Positions 45,072 through 53,808 of a stretch of 64,000 nt of DNA are shown piece by piece. The notes beneath the pieces were generated by a model. That model searched no databases. It worked only from the letters and a program-made list of their open reading frames with translations, and was not told where the DNA came from. The translations under genes and the position numbers were made by a program. The stretch's first letter is position 1. Every line of letters begins with the position of its first letter. Origin of the DNA: Pseudomonas sp. efr-133-TYG-5 (lineage in GTDB: Bacteria > Pseudomonadota > Gammaproteobacteria > Pseudomonadales > Pseudomonadaceae); contig NZ_JARVSM010000001.1 of assembly GCF_030209175.1 (NCBI RefSeq), positions 1 through 64,000 of the forward strand. The letters are read 5' to 3'.

Positions 45072-45806
45072 ATGTCGAACATCAACAATAAAGTTGTACT
45101 GATCACCGGAGCAAGCAGTGGTATTGGCGAAGCGGCGGCGAGGCTGATCGCCGCCAGAGGTGCCCATGTGGTACTCGGCGCCCGGCGGACCGAACGCCTG
45201 GAACAACTCGTGAGCGAGATCCACGCCGAGGGTGGCTCGGCCAGTGCCTGCGCACTGGACGTGACGGATCTGCAGTCGATGCAGGCATTCGTGGCGTTCG
45301 CCAAGGCGCAACATGGCAAGATCGACGTGATCATCAACAACGCCGGGGTGATGCCGCTGTCTCCCCTGAGCTCGCTGAAGGTCAACGAGTGGAACCAAAT
45401 GCTCGACGTCAACGTTCGCGGGGTTCTGCACGGTATTGCCGCCGTCCTGCCGGACATGGAGGCGCAAGGCTACGGTCAGGTCATCAATATTTCGTCGATC
45501 GGCGGTCTGGCGGTCTCTCCGACAGCGGCGGTGTATTGCGCGACCAAATTCGCGGTCAGGGCCATTTCCGATGGTCTGCGCCAGGAAACGGACAAGATCC
45601 GAGTCACCGTGGTCTGCCCGGGCGTGGTCGAGTCCGAGTTGGCCGATTCCATTTCCGATGAAGTGGCGCGAGAGGCCATGAGGAACTTCCGGCGCGTGGC
45701 GATTGGCCCAGACGCCATCGCGCGAGCACTGGCCTATGCCATCGAGCAGCCTGACGATGTCGATGTCAGTGAGATTGTGGTTCGCCCGACTGCCAGCCCG
45801 CACTGA
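45072..45806 (+). CDS. SDR-family oxidoreductase (YdfG-like)
   Basis: A 244-residue short-chain dehydrogenase. The cofactor motif TGASSGIG lies near residue 12-19, NNAG near 87-90, and the catalytic Ser and YCATK follow near 140 and 153-157. The motif GARRTERLEQL suggests NADP preference. ATG 45072 follows CAGGAG; the 45048 start is less likely. Such proteins reduce aldehydes or ketones of various kinds. It is divergent from the AraC_N-type regulator. An intrinsic terminator follows at 45840. Confidence 0.88.
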   Translation: MSNINNKVVLITGASSGIGEAAARLIAARGAHVVLGARRTERLEQLVSEIHAEGGSASACALDVTDLQSMQAFVAFAKAQHGKIDVIINNAGVMPLSPLSSLKVNEWNQMLDVNVRGVLHGIAAVLPDMEAQGYGQVINISSIGGLAVSPTAAVYCATKFAVRAISDGLRQETDKIRVTVVCPGVVESELADSISDEVAREAMRNFRRVAIGPDAIARALAYAIEQPDDVDVSEIVVRPTASPH

Positions 45807-45839
45807 ACAGTTCGGCAAACGGCCTGTGTGGCCAGGGAG

Positions 45840-45865
45840 GCAGCCGTTGAACAACGGCTGCTTTT
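45840..45865 (+). terminator. Intrinsic terminator after the SDR gene
   Basis: GCAGCCGTT and AACGGCTGC form a perfect 9-bp stem around GAAC, followed by four T. The stem is 34 bases past the stop codon. Confidence 0.8.
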
Positions 45866-45934
45866 CGTACCGCCGATGGCTCGGGAACAACGATTGAAGA
45901 GGCTAGGGCGCGGAGCCCTAGCAGAGGGGACATG

Positions 45935-46183
45935 TCACGCTTTTTTCTTCGACGACTTTTCTGCTTTATCTGATTTCTTGGCCTTGGCTGGCTTGCTATC
46001 GGCCTTTTTTGCAGCTTTCTTGGGTTCGGCGTCTTTTTTCTTGTCCTTCTGTTCCTTCTTGTCGGAAGATTTCGAAAGCTTCGATGCTGCCGCTGACTTC
46101 TTCTCTGGCGATGACTTCTTGTCTTTCAATTCCTTACTGGCTTTTGAAGACTCACCTTTGCTTTTCTTCTCGTCTTTAGCCAC
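45935..46183 (-). CDS. Lysine-rich, histone H1-like small protein
   Basis: About 82 residues, roughly 40 percent lysine with serine, alanine and acidic residues, in a low-complexity pattern (KKAAKKADSKPAKAKKSD). It resembles the C-terminal tails of bacterial histone H1-like/AlgP-type proteins, so nucleic-acid binding is plausible. No fold is visible. Translation probably starts at GTG 46183, eight bases after GAGG; the upstream GTG at 46192 overlaps that site. It is monocistronic. Confidence 0.6.
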   Translation of the reverse strand: MAKDEKKSKGESSKASKELKDKKSSPEKKSAAASKLSKSSDKKEQKDKKKDAEPKKAAKKADSKPAKAKKSDKAEKSSKKKA

Positions 46184-46361
46184 GTTGATCACCTCTAGGA
46201 GTATGCCGGTATTGGCACATCGCCTGTGGGATTACCCCCAAGCTAATCATTAGGCGAGCACCGCCAAACGCGGTTCAAATTTTTTGCGGCGTCGACGTGG
46301 CTGCTGGCAGACAGACCGACAGTCGGTGCAAAGCAATGACAATGTGCACGCGGGCATCAAG

Positions 46362-46748
46362 TCAGATCCACACGTCGTTCTGTGCCGTGCGGGCGTCGTC
46401 TTCATGACCGGTATTCAGGATGCCCCGCGGCTCGATCATCATCAGTTTCGCCTCACCCTGTGCCGCCGTCCTGTGCATCACGCCGCGTGGCACCACGTAC
46501 AGCTCGCCCGGATTGACGTGCACGCAGCCCTGCGGCAGGTCGATGCGCAAGGTGCCTTCGAGGACAAGAAAGGCTTCGTCGGTTTCCGGGTGCGAGTGCC
46601 AGATGAACTCGCCTTCGATGCGCACGACCTTGAACTGGTAGTCGTTCATTTCCGCGACCACCCGGGGGCTCCATTGCTGGTCGATCAGCGAAGCCTTGTG
46701 TGTGAGGTTGATGGGGTAGGCTGCGGGTTGGAGATGGGCGTTTTGCAT
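46362..46748 (-). CDS. Cupin-domain protein
   Basis: A 128-residue single-domain cupin. The first metal-binding motif is IWHSHPETDEAFLVLEG, with His-His-Glu at about residues 51-57. The second motif, PGELYVVPRGVMHRT, supplies another His near residue 92. It probably binds a metal and acts as a small isomerase, dioxygenase or sensor; the substrate is unknown. It lies 71 bases beyond the end of an AraC-family regulator read on the same strand, so the two may be linked. Confidence 0.85.
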   Translation of the reverse strand: MQNAHLQPAAYPINLTHKASLIDQQWSPRVVAEMNDYQFKVVRIEGEFIWHSHPETDEAFLVLEGTLRIDLPQGCVHVNPGELYVVPRGVMHRTAAQGEAKLMMIEPRGILNTGHEDDARTAQNDVWI

Positions 46749-46819
46749 GACAGTTCCTCGGAAGTTGGAATCGTCAGCCTAGCGAGCGGTGGATCGACGT
46801 TCTTGTACGATCCTGCAAG

Positions 46820-47647
46820 TCAGCGTGCAGAGCGCAAGCGTTCCAGCCAGCGCAACGGGGGCACGCCGTAGCAGCGGGTGAAGTGCCGGGTCATGTGACT
46901 TTGATCGTGAAAACCCGCAGCCAGGGCGGCATCCACCAGGGTGAATCCGTCGAGAATCAGACCGCGAAAGCGATCCAGCCGGCGCAGGGTGACGAACCGG
47001 TAGGGACTGGTGCCGTAGAGAGTGCGGAAGTCGCGCGACAGGCTCCAGCGTTCACGCCCGCTGGCTTGTTCGAGCATCTCCAGGGTGATGCCCAGGTGCA
47101 GATGTTCGAGGATGAACGCCCGGGCGCGTTCCGCCGCGCGGTAATCCAGGCGCTTGCGCCCGCGCGGCTTGCCGGCGACGGCTCGGAGCGCCATGGCCAG
47201 GTCGTACAGGGCGTCCTGTTCTTCCAGGGTGTCCAGAGGATGATCGATTGCCTGAACGAACGCTTCGCTGGCCTGGTACAGGCGCGGATCGTTGCTCAGC
47301 CCGCCGGCAATGAAGGGCAGGGGCTCGCCACCCAGGACATTCTGCAGCAGTGCCGGATCGACGTAAGCCATGCGGTAGCGAAATCCCGCCTCGGTGCCTG
47401 CCATGCCATCATGGAGCTCGTCAGGATGCAGCACCAGCGTGTTGCCGGGTATCCCGTGGCGCAGCGAACCCTTGTAGTGAAAACTCTGCACACCTGCCAG
47501 CGTCCGCCCGATCGAGTAGGTGTCGTGGCGGTGCGGATCGTAGCCGTGGCTGCCGAACCACGCTTCGATACGCTCGATGCTGCCGGGCTGAGCGTTGCGG
47601 ATGACCCAGTCGGCGTTGCCGGGTTTTGAGGGGCGCTGAATCGACAT
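46820..47647 (-). CDS. AraC-family transcriptional regulator
   Basis: A 275-residue regulator with an AraC-binding-type cupin N-terminus (about residues 25-100, including YDPHRHDTYSIGRTLAGVQS). The C-terminal DNA-binding domain spans about 170-270 (GITLEMLEQASGRERWSLSR and TLVDAALAAGFHDQSHMTRH). It is the first gene of a possible minus-strand unit with the cupin downstream. The ligand is unknown. Confidence 0.88.
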   Translation of the reverse strand: MSIQRPSKPGNADWVIRNAQPGSIERIEAWFGSHGYDPHRHDTYSIGRTLAGVQSFHYKGSLRHGIPGNTLVLHPDELHDGMAGTEAGFRYRMAYVDPALLQNVLGGEPLPFIAGGLSNDPRLYQASEAFVQAIDHPLDTLEEQDALYDLAMALRAVAGKPRGRKRLDYRAAERARAFILEHLHLGITLEMLEQASGRERWSLSRDFRTLYGTSPYRFVTLRRLDRFRGLILDGFTLVDAALAAGFHDQSHMTRHFTRCYGVPPLRWLERLRSAR

Positions 47648-47860
47648 CGTCTGGCGTCCTGCTTCATCGTTTAATTTGGCCGGCCTTGCGCGTGCTCAGC
47701 AACATACCGATCCACAGTCTGCCACTCAACATCGCCGACACAAGGGCGATATCAGACAAATATCGCCGGGCGTGACACCGGCGCTCGACCGGTACCGGCA
47801 GATCGCGATGCATGCCAGGATGCCGGCCCGGTCAACTTCATTGGAAATGGATGTCAGCAC

Positions 47861-48292
47861 ATGTTCGAACGTAACAGGCTCGTTCCGGAATTGATGGTCA
47901 CCGACCTGGCAGGCAGCCTGGCTTTCTGGGTGCATTGCCTGGGATTCCAGGTCGCCTATCAACGGCCGGAGGACGGATTCGCCTACCTCGACCTGGAGGG
48001 CGCGCAAGTCATGCTCGAGCAGGTTGATCCGAATGCAGGGCAATGGCTGACCGCGCCCCTGCACAAGCCCTTCGGCAGAGGCATCAACCTGCAAATTGAT
48101 GTGCAGGCTGTCGCGCCCATCATGCAAAGGCTCGGTGAGGCGGGAGTCGACCTCTACCGGGCGTGCAAGGACACCTGGTATCGGGCAGGCCTTGTCGAAG
48201 CAGGGCAGCGCGAATTCATCGTGCAGGATCCTGATGGCTATCTCGTTCGATTGGTCGAGCGGTTGGGTGAGAGGCCAGTCAGTCCGGATTGA
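47861..48292 (+). CDS. VOC-family (glyoxalase/bleomycin-resistance-like) protein
   Basis: A 143-residue vicinal-oxygen-chelate protein with paired beta-alpha-beta-beta-beta modules. LVPELMVTDLAGSLAFWVHC starts the first. QREFIVQDPDGYLVRLVERL closes the second, with Glu as a likely metal ligand. Homologues sequester bleomycin-type drugs or act as lyases or dioxygenases; the role here is unknown. It is divergent from the AraC gene. Confidence 0.85.
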   Translation: MFERNRLVPELMVTDLAGSLAFWVHCLGFQVAYQRPEDGFAYLDLEGAQVMLEQVDPNAGQWLTAPLHKPFGRGINLQIDVQAVAPIMQRLGEAGVDLYRACKDTWYRAGLVEAGQREFIVQDPDGYLVRLVERLGERPVSPD

Positions 48293-48558
48293 TTGGTTGG
48301 CGCACTGGCGGGCAGTTCGCCATGGCCGCTTTCAGGTAGACCGAGCGCACAATGATGAACTATCGAGAGGTCGGGTTCAGCGTGCGCTTGGTTTTTCAAA
48401 CGCCAACTGGTAGCGTGCCGCACCTCACTGTATTGCCCGGCCCCATTCGTCATCGTTGCCCCGCCAGGGCCGACGCACGCGGGTAGCCGCTGCCCGCTCA
48501 GGGGCGCCGACGCAGGATGCATCGGGCGATGCACAGTCATTCGCAAAGGGAGTTCACA

Positions 48559-50886
48559 ATGACGCAAAACAGCACTGTGCTGTCCGGTATCGAGCTGGAC
48601 CAATTCATGGATCGTCTCGAGGTCGAGCATCAGGAACACGGCGCCGACTACCTGCTCGGCCAACTGCGCGCCCAACCGTTGCAGGCAACCTCGCTGGACT
48701 CGATCGACCGGCTGCACACGCTGTGGGTCAACGCCGGTGACGCTGACGCGGCCAAGGCGGTACTGGCCGCCGACGGTCAGGCGCTGATCGAGGCGACGCC
48801 TGACCAGGCGCGCAACGAACTCAAGGTCATCCTGCTGATTTACCGGCTGCGCTTGAGCAACTACCTCAAGGACGAGCAGGGCCTGCTGACCGCGCTCGAT
48901 GCCCTGCAGCAATTGAGCACCGAGCCGCTGCCGTTCGACCTCGAGCCGCACCGGCGCCATCGCATTTTTGACGATCTGCAACACGCCACCCTCGACGTCG
49001 CCCTCAAGGCCATCGAGGTGCGTCACACCCTGGCCCTGGTCAACCCCGGCCGGCATGCCTTGCGCGCCTGGGACGATGCCGACCAGCACCGGCGCCGCGC
49101 CCGGGTGCTGGCCACCCATGAACGGGACGCCGACGCTCGCGATGCCGCGCTGGCGGCGATTGCCGCGTTGCGCACGGCCGCTGACGATCAGGATGTCGAC
49201 GCCAACGACTGGCTGTGGCTGGGCGATGCGCTGATCGAGATCGTGCCGCTGCGCCTGGCGATGTTCGAGCAACCGGTGGTGCGCTTGATCGCTGATTTGT
49301 CGCTGCCCCGACGTCGGGAATGGGAAGTGCGCCTGGCACGTCTGGCCGCTCGTGCGCTGCAGGCCCAGGGCGACCTGGCCGGCGCCCTGAACATCTGTGA
49401 CGTGGCGAGTATGAGCCTGGAGTCCTGCGGCGGTGACAACTTCGTTGAATACCATTTGCCCTGGCTGCTGGAGCACGACCGGATCGACGAAGCCGGGCAA
49501 CGGGCGTTCATGGAAATCTACGAGACGCGCGGCGACATGTGGCCGGGCACGGCCTACTGGGTGCACGATCGCCTGCTCGAAGCCGAGGATCAGTCGGCGT
49601 GGTGGCCGTTGTGCGTGATGCGCGCCTGTGACGATCAGACGGTGCTGGAGCGGTTCATTTCCGGCCTGCCGTGGCGTGACGAATCGACGCCGTCCCTGGG
49701 CCCGTTGCTCGATGCACTGCATGCCGCGCGCGGGGACCTTGAGCAGATCGACAACGTCTTTGCCCAGGCCCTGGCGGAAGCCCGGCGCCGCGCGCCGAAC
49801 CACCCGTGGATCACCCGCCTGCTGGCGGTGCGTGAACGTCAGGCCGAACGCATCGACGCCAAGACCGAATTGTCGATGCTACGCGAAGCCATCGTGGCCG
49901 GCAATCTGCAGGATCACCGCAGCCTCTACAGCCTGTTCAACGCCCATGCCGATGTCCACGGGATCATCGATGCCTTGCGCCAACCCCTGCCGCCAATGTC
50001 CAGTGGCATGTACTACTACCAGTTCGCCAACGCCATCGACGATGTGGTCGAAGCGAAAGTCGAGGATCTCTCGGAGGAGGAAGCCGATCAGGCCTGGTCG
50101 CTGCTGCGCGAAGTGCAGAAGGTGGCCTACGAACACGGTCAGGCGCGTTTTGAGCAATGCTTCGCCAGCGGTCGAGGGCACCGTTTCGATGCCTGTGCGC
50201 ACCTGTATTCGATGCTGTGCAATAACCTGGCGATCAACTACCGCTGCTACAACGACCAGCGTCTGTATGCCCAGGCGCTGGAGTTGCACACCCGTGGCAT
50301 CGCCGCCAGCTCGTTCGCCGAACATTATCAGGGCATTCTGCGCAACCGCATTCTGCTCGGGGACAACCCGGGTGTCGCCGAAGCCGCCGAACAGCTGTGG
50401 CACTACGCAGCCGACTACGGCTACGGCCGCCACGACCCGGAGGAATACCTCGAGGACGTCGCCCGCGCCCTGTATCGCCTGGACCGCGAGCGCGAAATCC
50501 TGATCTGGCTGGAGCGCATTCTCAAATGGCAGCAAGAGTCTGGCGTCAGCGACAAGGAGCTGGAGTACTCGCCGCTGTTCGCCCGGCTGAAAGTGGCCAT
50601 GTACCTGTCGTACAGCCTGCCGGAGGCGGCCACCAGCCTCTGGTTGCGTTACGCGCCGTACGTCGACGAACGTCAGGAACCGTCGCTGCTCGGCTGCGCC
50701 GGCGATGTGCTCAAGGGCCTCGGGCGCAATGAAGAGGCCGTGGCCTATTACCAGCGTGCCATTGAGCGCAGTGATCCGAACAACGCCGTTGACCAGGGCA
50801 ACAATGAACTCTTCCGCCAGAGCATCGCCGCGCTGCAGGCGCCGGCGAAACCGGCCGGCAAGGCCTGGTGGCAGATATGGAAGTGA
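48559..50886 (+). CDS. Large TPR-like repeat protein (operon gene 1)
   Basis: A 775-residue soluble, mostly helical protein. Several stretches read like tetratricopeptide-type pairs of helices (for example ARLAARALQAQGDLAGALNI near residue 260-280). The C-terminal part near 715-745 contains GLGRNEEAVAYYQRAIERSD. No catalytic motif is seen. The start is ATG 48559, close after AAAGGGAG. The gene overlaps the next (50877) and is followed by a DUF1266-like gene. Scaffolding of a multi-protein assembly is the best inference. The three genes together are uncharacterised as far as I know. Confidence 0.65.
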   Translation: MTQNSTVLSGIELDQFMDRLEVEHQEHGADYLLGQLRAQPLQATSLDSIDRLHTLWVNAGDADAAKAVLAADGQALIEATPDQARNELKVILLIYRLRLSNYLKDEQGLLTALDALQQLSTEPLPFDLEPHRRHRIFDDLQHATLDVALKAIEVRHTLALVNPGRHALRAWDDADQHRRRARVLATHERDADARDAALAAIAALRTAADDQDVDANDWLWLGDALIEIVPLRLAMFEQPVVRLIADLSLPRRREWEVRLARLAARALQAQGDLAGALNICDVASMSLESCGGDNFVEYHLPWLLEHDRIDEAGQRAFMEIYETRGDMWPGTAYWVHDRLLEAEDQSAWWPLCVMRACDDQTVLERFISGLPWRDESTPSLGPLLDALHAARGDLEQIDNVFAQALAEARRRAPNHPWITRLLAVRERQAERIDAKTELSMLREAIVAGNLQDHRSLYSLFNAHADVHGIIDALRQPLPPMSSGMYYYQFANAIDDVVEAKVEDLSEEEADQAWSLLREVQKVAYEHGQARFEQCFASGRGHRFDACAHLYSMLCNNLAINYRCYNDQRLYAQALELHTRGIAASSFAEHYQGILRNRILLGDNPGVAEAAEQLWHYAADYGYGRHDPEEYLEDVARALYRLDREREILIWLERILKWQQESGVSDKELEYSPLFARLKVAMYLSYSLPEAATSLWLRYAPYVDERQEPSLLGCAGDVLKGLGRNEEAVAYYQRAIERSDPNNAVDQGNNELFRQSIAALQAPAKPAGKAWWQIWK

Positions 50887-52097
50887 CCGCGCCGCTGCGC
50901 CAGAGCGGCTACGCCCCGCGCAATGCACTCAATGCCGATCAACTCAAGCGCGGCATCGCCGAGCGCAGCAAGGCCCGCGGCGATGCGCCAGAGGTGAACA
51001 AATGGTTGCTCAACCATTTCTACCGGCATCTGGTCGGCAACTTCGAGCCGGCGCGGCGCATCCTGACCCTGGAGCAGGCCGTCGAGGTACTCGGTGCCGA
51101 GCCGCCGTCGTGGGTGGCCAGGCATTTGAGTGACGCTGAAAAAGCACCGCAGCAGGCGCCTGCACCATTAGTCTGGGTCGATCCGCAGCAGGCACCGTTG
51201 CTGGCCCAGGAGGCGTTGCTGGTGGAGTTCCTGACGTCGCGCCAGGGCACGGCGCTGGCTGGCAAACTCGACCGTATCAACTGCCCGCAGGCGCTGGCAC
51301 TGTGGCAAAAGGAACACGCGCAGATGGCCGCGCGGGTCGAGCAGGGCTGGCGCCAGAGCCAGCCCGAGGCCTTGCTCACGCGGGTGACCACTGCCGAACA
51401 CGTATTGCAGGAGCTGCGCCCGGAGAGTCCTTTGCTGCGCGCGGAAATGGCTTTTGAAAGCTATGTGATGCGCCACTGCCTGGGCCAGTTCGCCGATCGA
51501 CGCGCGTTGACCGGCGGCTATGGCGAGCGCTACGCCGAGGCGGTGGAGCTGGGCAGCCTGCGCGTGTTCAGTTTTCGCGATGGCCAGGGGCAGCCCCACA
51601 TCACCATCAGCCTGATCGTCCAGGACGATGGCACGTTGACCGTCGAACAGGTCAAGGGCAAGCAGAACCGGCCGCCGGTCGAACGCTATTACCAGGACCT
51701 GCTGCAATGCCTGAATGCCTTGGGCACCGATCAGCAGACGCCTGCCGACTGCATCGCCATCGGCATCGTGCGCACCGAAGCGGGTTGGCTGCGCATCGAA
51801 GAGGTCAGCGATCCGACTGCGCAGACGCGCCTGGTCGCCCGTTATCCGCAGCTGTACGAGCGCCTCGAGGCGCCGTCGGCCATGGTCGAATGGCTGGTGG
51901 CCGGGCGGCAGCCGCAGCAGTTTCGGCACATCGCCCCGCAAGCGGTGTCGGTCAAATACGCCACCCGCCATGTGTTCAACAAGCGCATCGAACGTCAGCC
52001 GAATGACCCGCTGTACCTGACCGAAGGCGTGCCGTGGCCTGACATGTCTTCGCCCCAGGCCGAGGAAATCCAGGCCTGGCAGGCCCGGGCAAGGTAA
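50877..52097 (+). CDS. PcfJ-like protein (operon gene 2)
   Basis: About 406 residues from ATG 50877 (GTG 50868 is possible). The central part (about residues 190-285) resembles the PcfJ family: FESYVMRHCLGQ, YAEAVELGSLRVFSFRDGQG and VEQVKGKQNRPPVERYYQDL. PcfJ-like proteins are known from conjugative plasmids and many chromosomes, without a firm function. The start lies ten bases inside the end of the TPR-like gene, so translation is coupled. A gene with a good ribosome site (AAGGAGAACG) follows ten bases after the stop. Confidence 0.6.
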   Translation: MEVTAPLRQSGYAPRNALNADQLKRGIAERSKARGDAPEVNKWLLNHFYRHLVGNFEPARRILTLEQAVEVLGAEPPSWVARHLSDAEKAPQQAPAPLVWVDPQQAPLLAQEALLVEFLTSRQGTALAGKLDRINCPQALALWQKEHAQMAARVEQGWRQSQPEALLTRVTTAEHVLQELRPESPLLRAEMAFESYVMRHCLGQFADRRALTGGYGERYAEAVELGSLRVFSFRDGQGQPHITISLIVQDDGTLTVEQVKGKQNRPPVERYYQDLLQCLNALGTDQQTPADCIAIGIVRTEAGWLRIEEVSDPTAQTRLVARYPQLYERLEAPSAMVEWLVAGRQPQQFRHIAPQAVSVKYATRHVFNKRIERQPNDPLYLTEGVPWPDMSSPQAEEIQAWQARAR

Positions 52098-52107
52098 GGA
52101 GAACGGT

Positions 52108-52761
52108 ATGTTTTTGCTTATCGCGACACTGGTTTGCGCCTGGTTGCTATGGCGCACATTTCGCCCACGTGGCGCCGCACCCGTATTCAGCCAGCGCAAG
52201 CACTGGTCGCTGTTGCTGGCCAAGCCCATGGCCGATGCGATGGAAGTCGACGGGTTCTACTCGCCGACGTGCGATCACTTCACCGAGGAGGCGCAGACGA
52301 TCTTGCGCGCCGCGCTGCTGCATCAGGCCGGCATACGCAGCCACAGCAATGACGAGGCGGTGCGGGCGCACTTCAGCGCCACGCTCGAACAGCAATGGTT
52401 CGGTCTCGACCTGCAGGCACTGACGGCCGAGGATGAGCCGCGTGCGGCCATGGCCTTTGCCTGCGCGCGCGTGGCGTTCCTGGTGCGCTGTGCATGGCTG
52501 ATGCGTTGGCTCGAGCCCGATCTTGCCTGGCGGGTGCTGCTGCTCAATGCGCAGCGCGCACAGGACTGTTTCGACAGCTGGGAAGCGTTCGGCAGCGCCT
52601 ACGCGCTGGGGCGCGAGCAGTGGGTTGCGGCGTTTCGCGTCGACTCGCTGGGCGAAGCGTTCGACGAACAGCACTTGCGCCAGTTGCTGGCGCCCGGCAG
52701 CGGTGCCTGGGCCGATATCCCCTGGCGTACGCCAACGTTGAGCCCGGCGCTGGCGCGGTAA
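52108..52761 (+). CDS. DUF1266-like membrane-anchored protein (operon gene 3)
   Basis: A 217-residue protein with an N-terminal membrane anchor (residues 2-18, FLLIATLVCAWLLWRTF). The soluble part resembles DUF1266 (E. coli YbeR/YbeU family): LEPDLAWRVLLLNAQRAQDC followed by FDSWEAFGSAYALGREQW. ATG 52108 has AAGGAGAACG directly upstream. It completes a three-gene unit with the TPR-like and PcfJ-like genes. Function unknown. It converges on a LysR gene 21 bases away. Confidence 0.65.
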   Translation: MFLLIATLVCAWLLWRTFRPRGAAPVFSQRKHWSLLLAKPMADAMEVDGFYSPTCDHFTEEAQTILRAALLHQAGIRSHSNDEAVRAHFSATLEQQWFGLDLQALTAEDEPRAAMAFACARVAFLVRCAWLMRWLEPDLAWRVLLLNAQRAQDCFDSWEAFGSAYALGREQWVAAFRVDSLGEAFDEQHLRQLLAPGSGAWADIPWRTPTLSPALAR

Positions 52762-52782
52762 CGGCGTAGCGCCGACACAGGG

Positions 52783-53685
52783 TCAAACCTGATGAGGTCG
52801 CAACTCACGCACCAGTTCAATCAACGCGCGCAATCGCGCCGGCACGAAGCGGTGCCCCGAGTAATAGAGCCGCAAGCCGCCAAACGCCGGGCACCAGGGC
52901 TGCAGCACTGGCACGAGGGCGCCGCTGGCCAGTTCTGCCTCGATGAACCACTCGGAAATGAAGCCGATGCCAAGGCCCAGCAGCATGGCTTTTTTGATCG
53001 CCAGCATCTCGTTGAACGCAAAGCGCACGGGTAGCTCCATCTGCAATTTCTCGCCGTCGCGCTCCAGCTCCCAGGCGTAGAGACCACCGTGGGCCATGCG
53101 CATGCCGATGCTTTGATGGTTGAGCAAGTCCGACGGGTGCAGGGGCACGCCATGCCGCTCGAGATAGTCGGGCGTGGCCACCACGAGCATGCGGATGTCG
53201 TCCGACAGCGCCACGGCAATCATGTCCTGCGGCACGGACTCTGCCAGGCGGATCCCGGCGTCGAACCCTGCAGCGACGATGTCGACCATGCCGGATTCGC
53301 TGACGATGTCGATGCGCATCTCGGGATAGCGCTGCGCGTACTGCTCGAACAGCGGCTCCAGCAGCAGGTAGGCCGCGCCATGCGGGGCGTTGATGCGCAG
53401 TGTGCCGCTGGGTTGGTCGGGGCCGACGCTGGCCTCTTCGCCGGCACTGATGATTTGCGCCAGAGCCGGGGCAATGCGCTCGACATAGCGTTGGCCGACG
53501 TCGGTGAGGGCCACGCTGCGCGTGGAGCGGTTGAACAGGCGCACCTTCAGGCGCGCTTCCAGGCCAGCCACCGCGCTGCTCACGGCGGTGGTGGACATGC
53601 CCAACTCCTGCGCCGCGCCACGAAAGCTGCTGCGCCGCGCTACGGCCAGCACCACTTCCAGTTCGGTCATTCCGGTTCTGTGCAT
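52783..53685 (-). CDS. LysR-family transcriptional regulator
   Basis: A 300-residue LysR protein. The winged helix-turn-helix lies at about residues 3-60 (SFRGAAQELGMSTTAVSSAV) and a substrate-binding domain at about 88-295. The sub-type, with SGTLRINAPHGAAYLLLEPL, matches the PecT/YafC-like regulators. It is divergent from the aldehyde dehydrogenase gene, and the 123-base gap presumably contains the shared operator. It likely regulates that gene in response to a small aromatic or aldehyde ligand (inference). Confidence 0.9.
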   Translation of the reverse strand: MHRTGMTELEVVLAVARRSSFRGAAQELGMSTTAVSSAVAGLEARLKVRLFNRSTRSVALTDVGQRYVERIAPALAQIISAGEEASVGPDQPSGTLRINAPHGAAYLLLEPLFEQYAQRYPEMRIDIVSESGMVDIVAAGFDAGIRLAESVPQDMIAVALSDDIRMLVVATPDYLERHGVPLHPSDLLNHQSIGMRMAHGGLYAWELERDGEKLQMELPVRFAFNEMLAIKKAMLLGLGIGFISEWFIEAELASGALVPVLQPWCPAFGGLRLYYSGHRFVPARLRALIELVRELRPHQV

Positions 53686-53808
53686 TGATTGTCCTGAAAA
53701 TACGGATGTTTCATCCGCCGAAGCATAGCTTATCGGAACAGTCCGGCGTTCTTAGACTTCGCTTCACCGCGGCTCGATTCAGGCGAGCCCCTTGAGCGAG
53801 GAATGATC

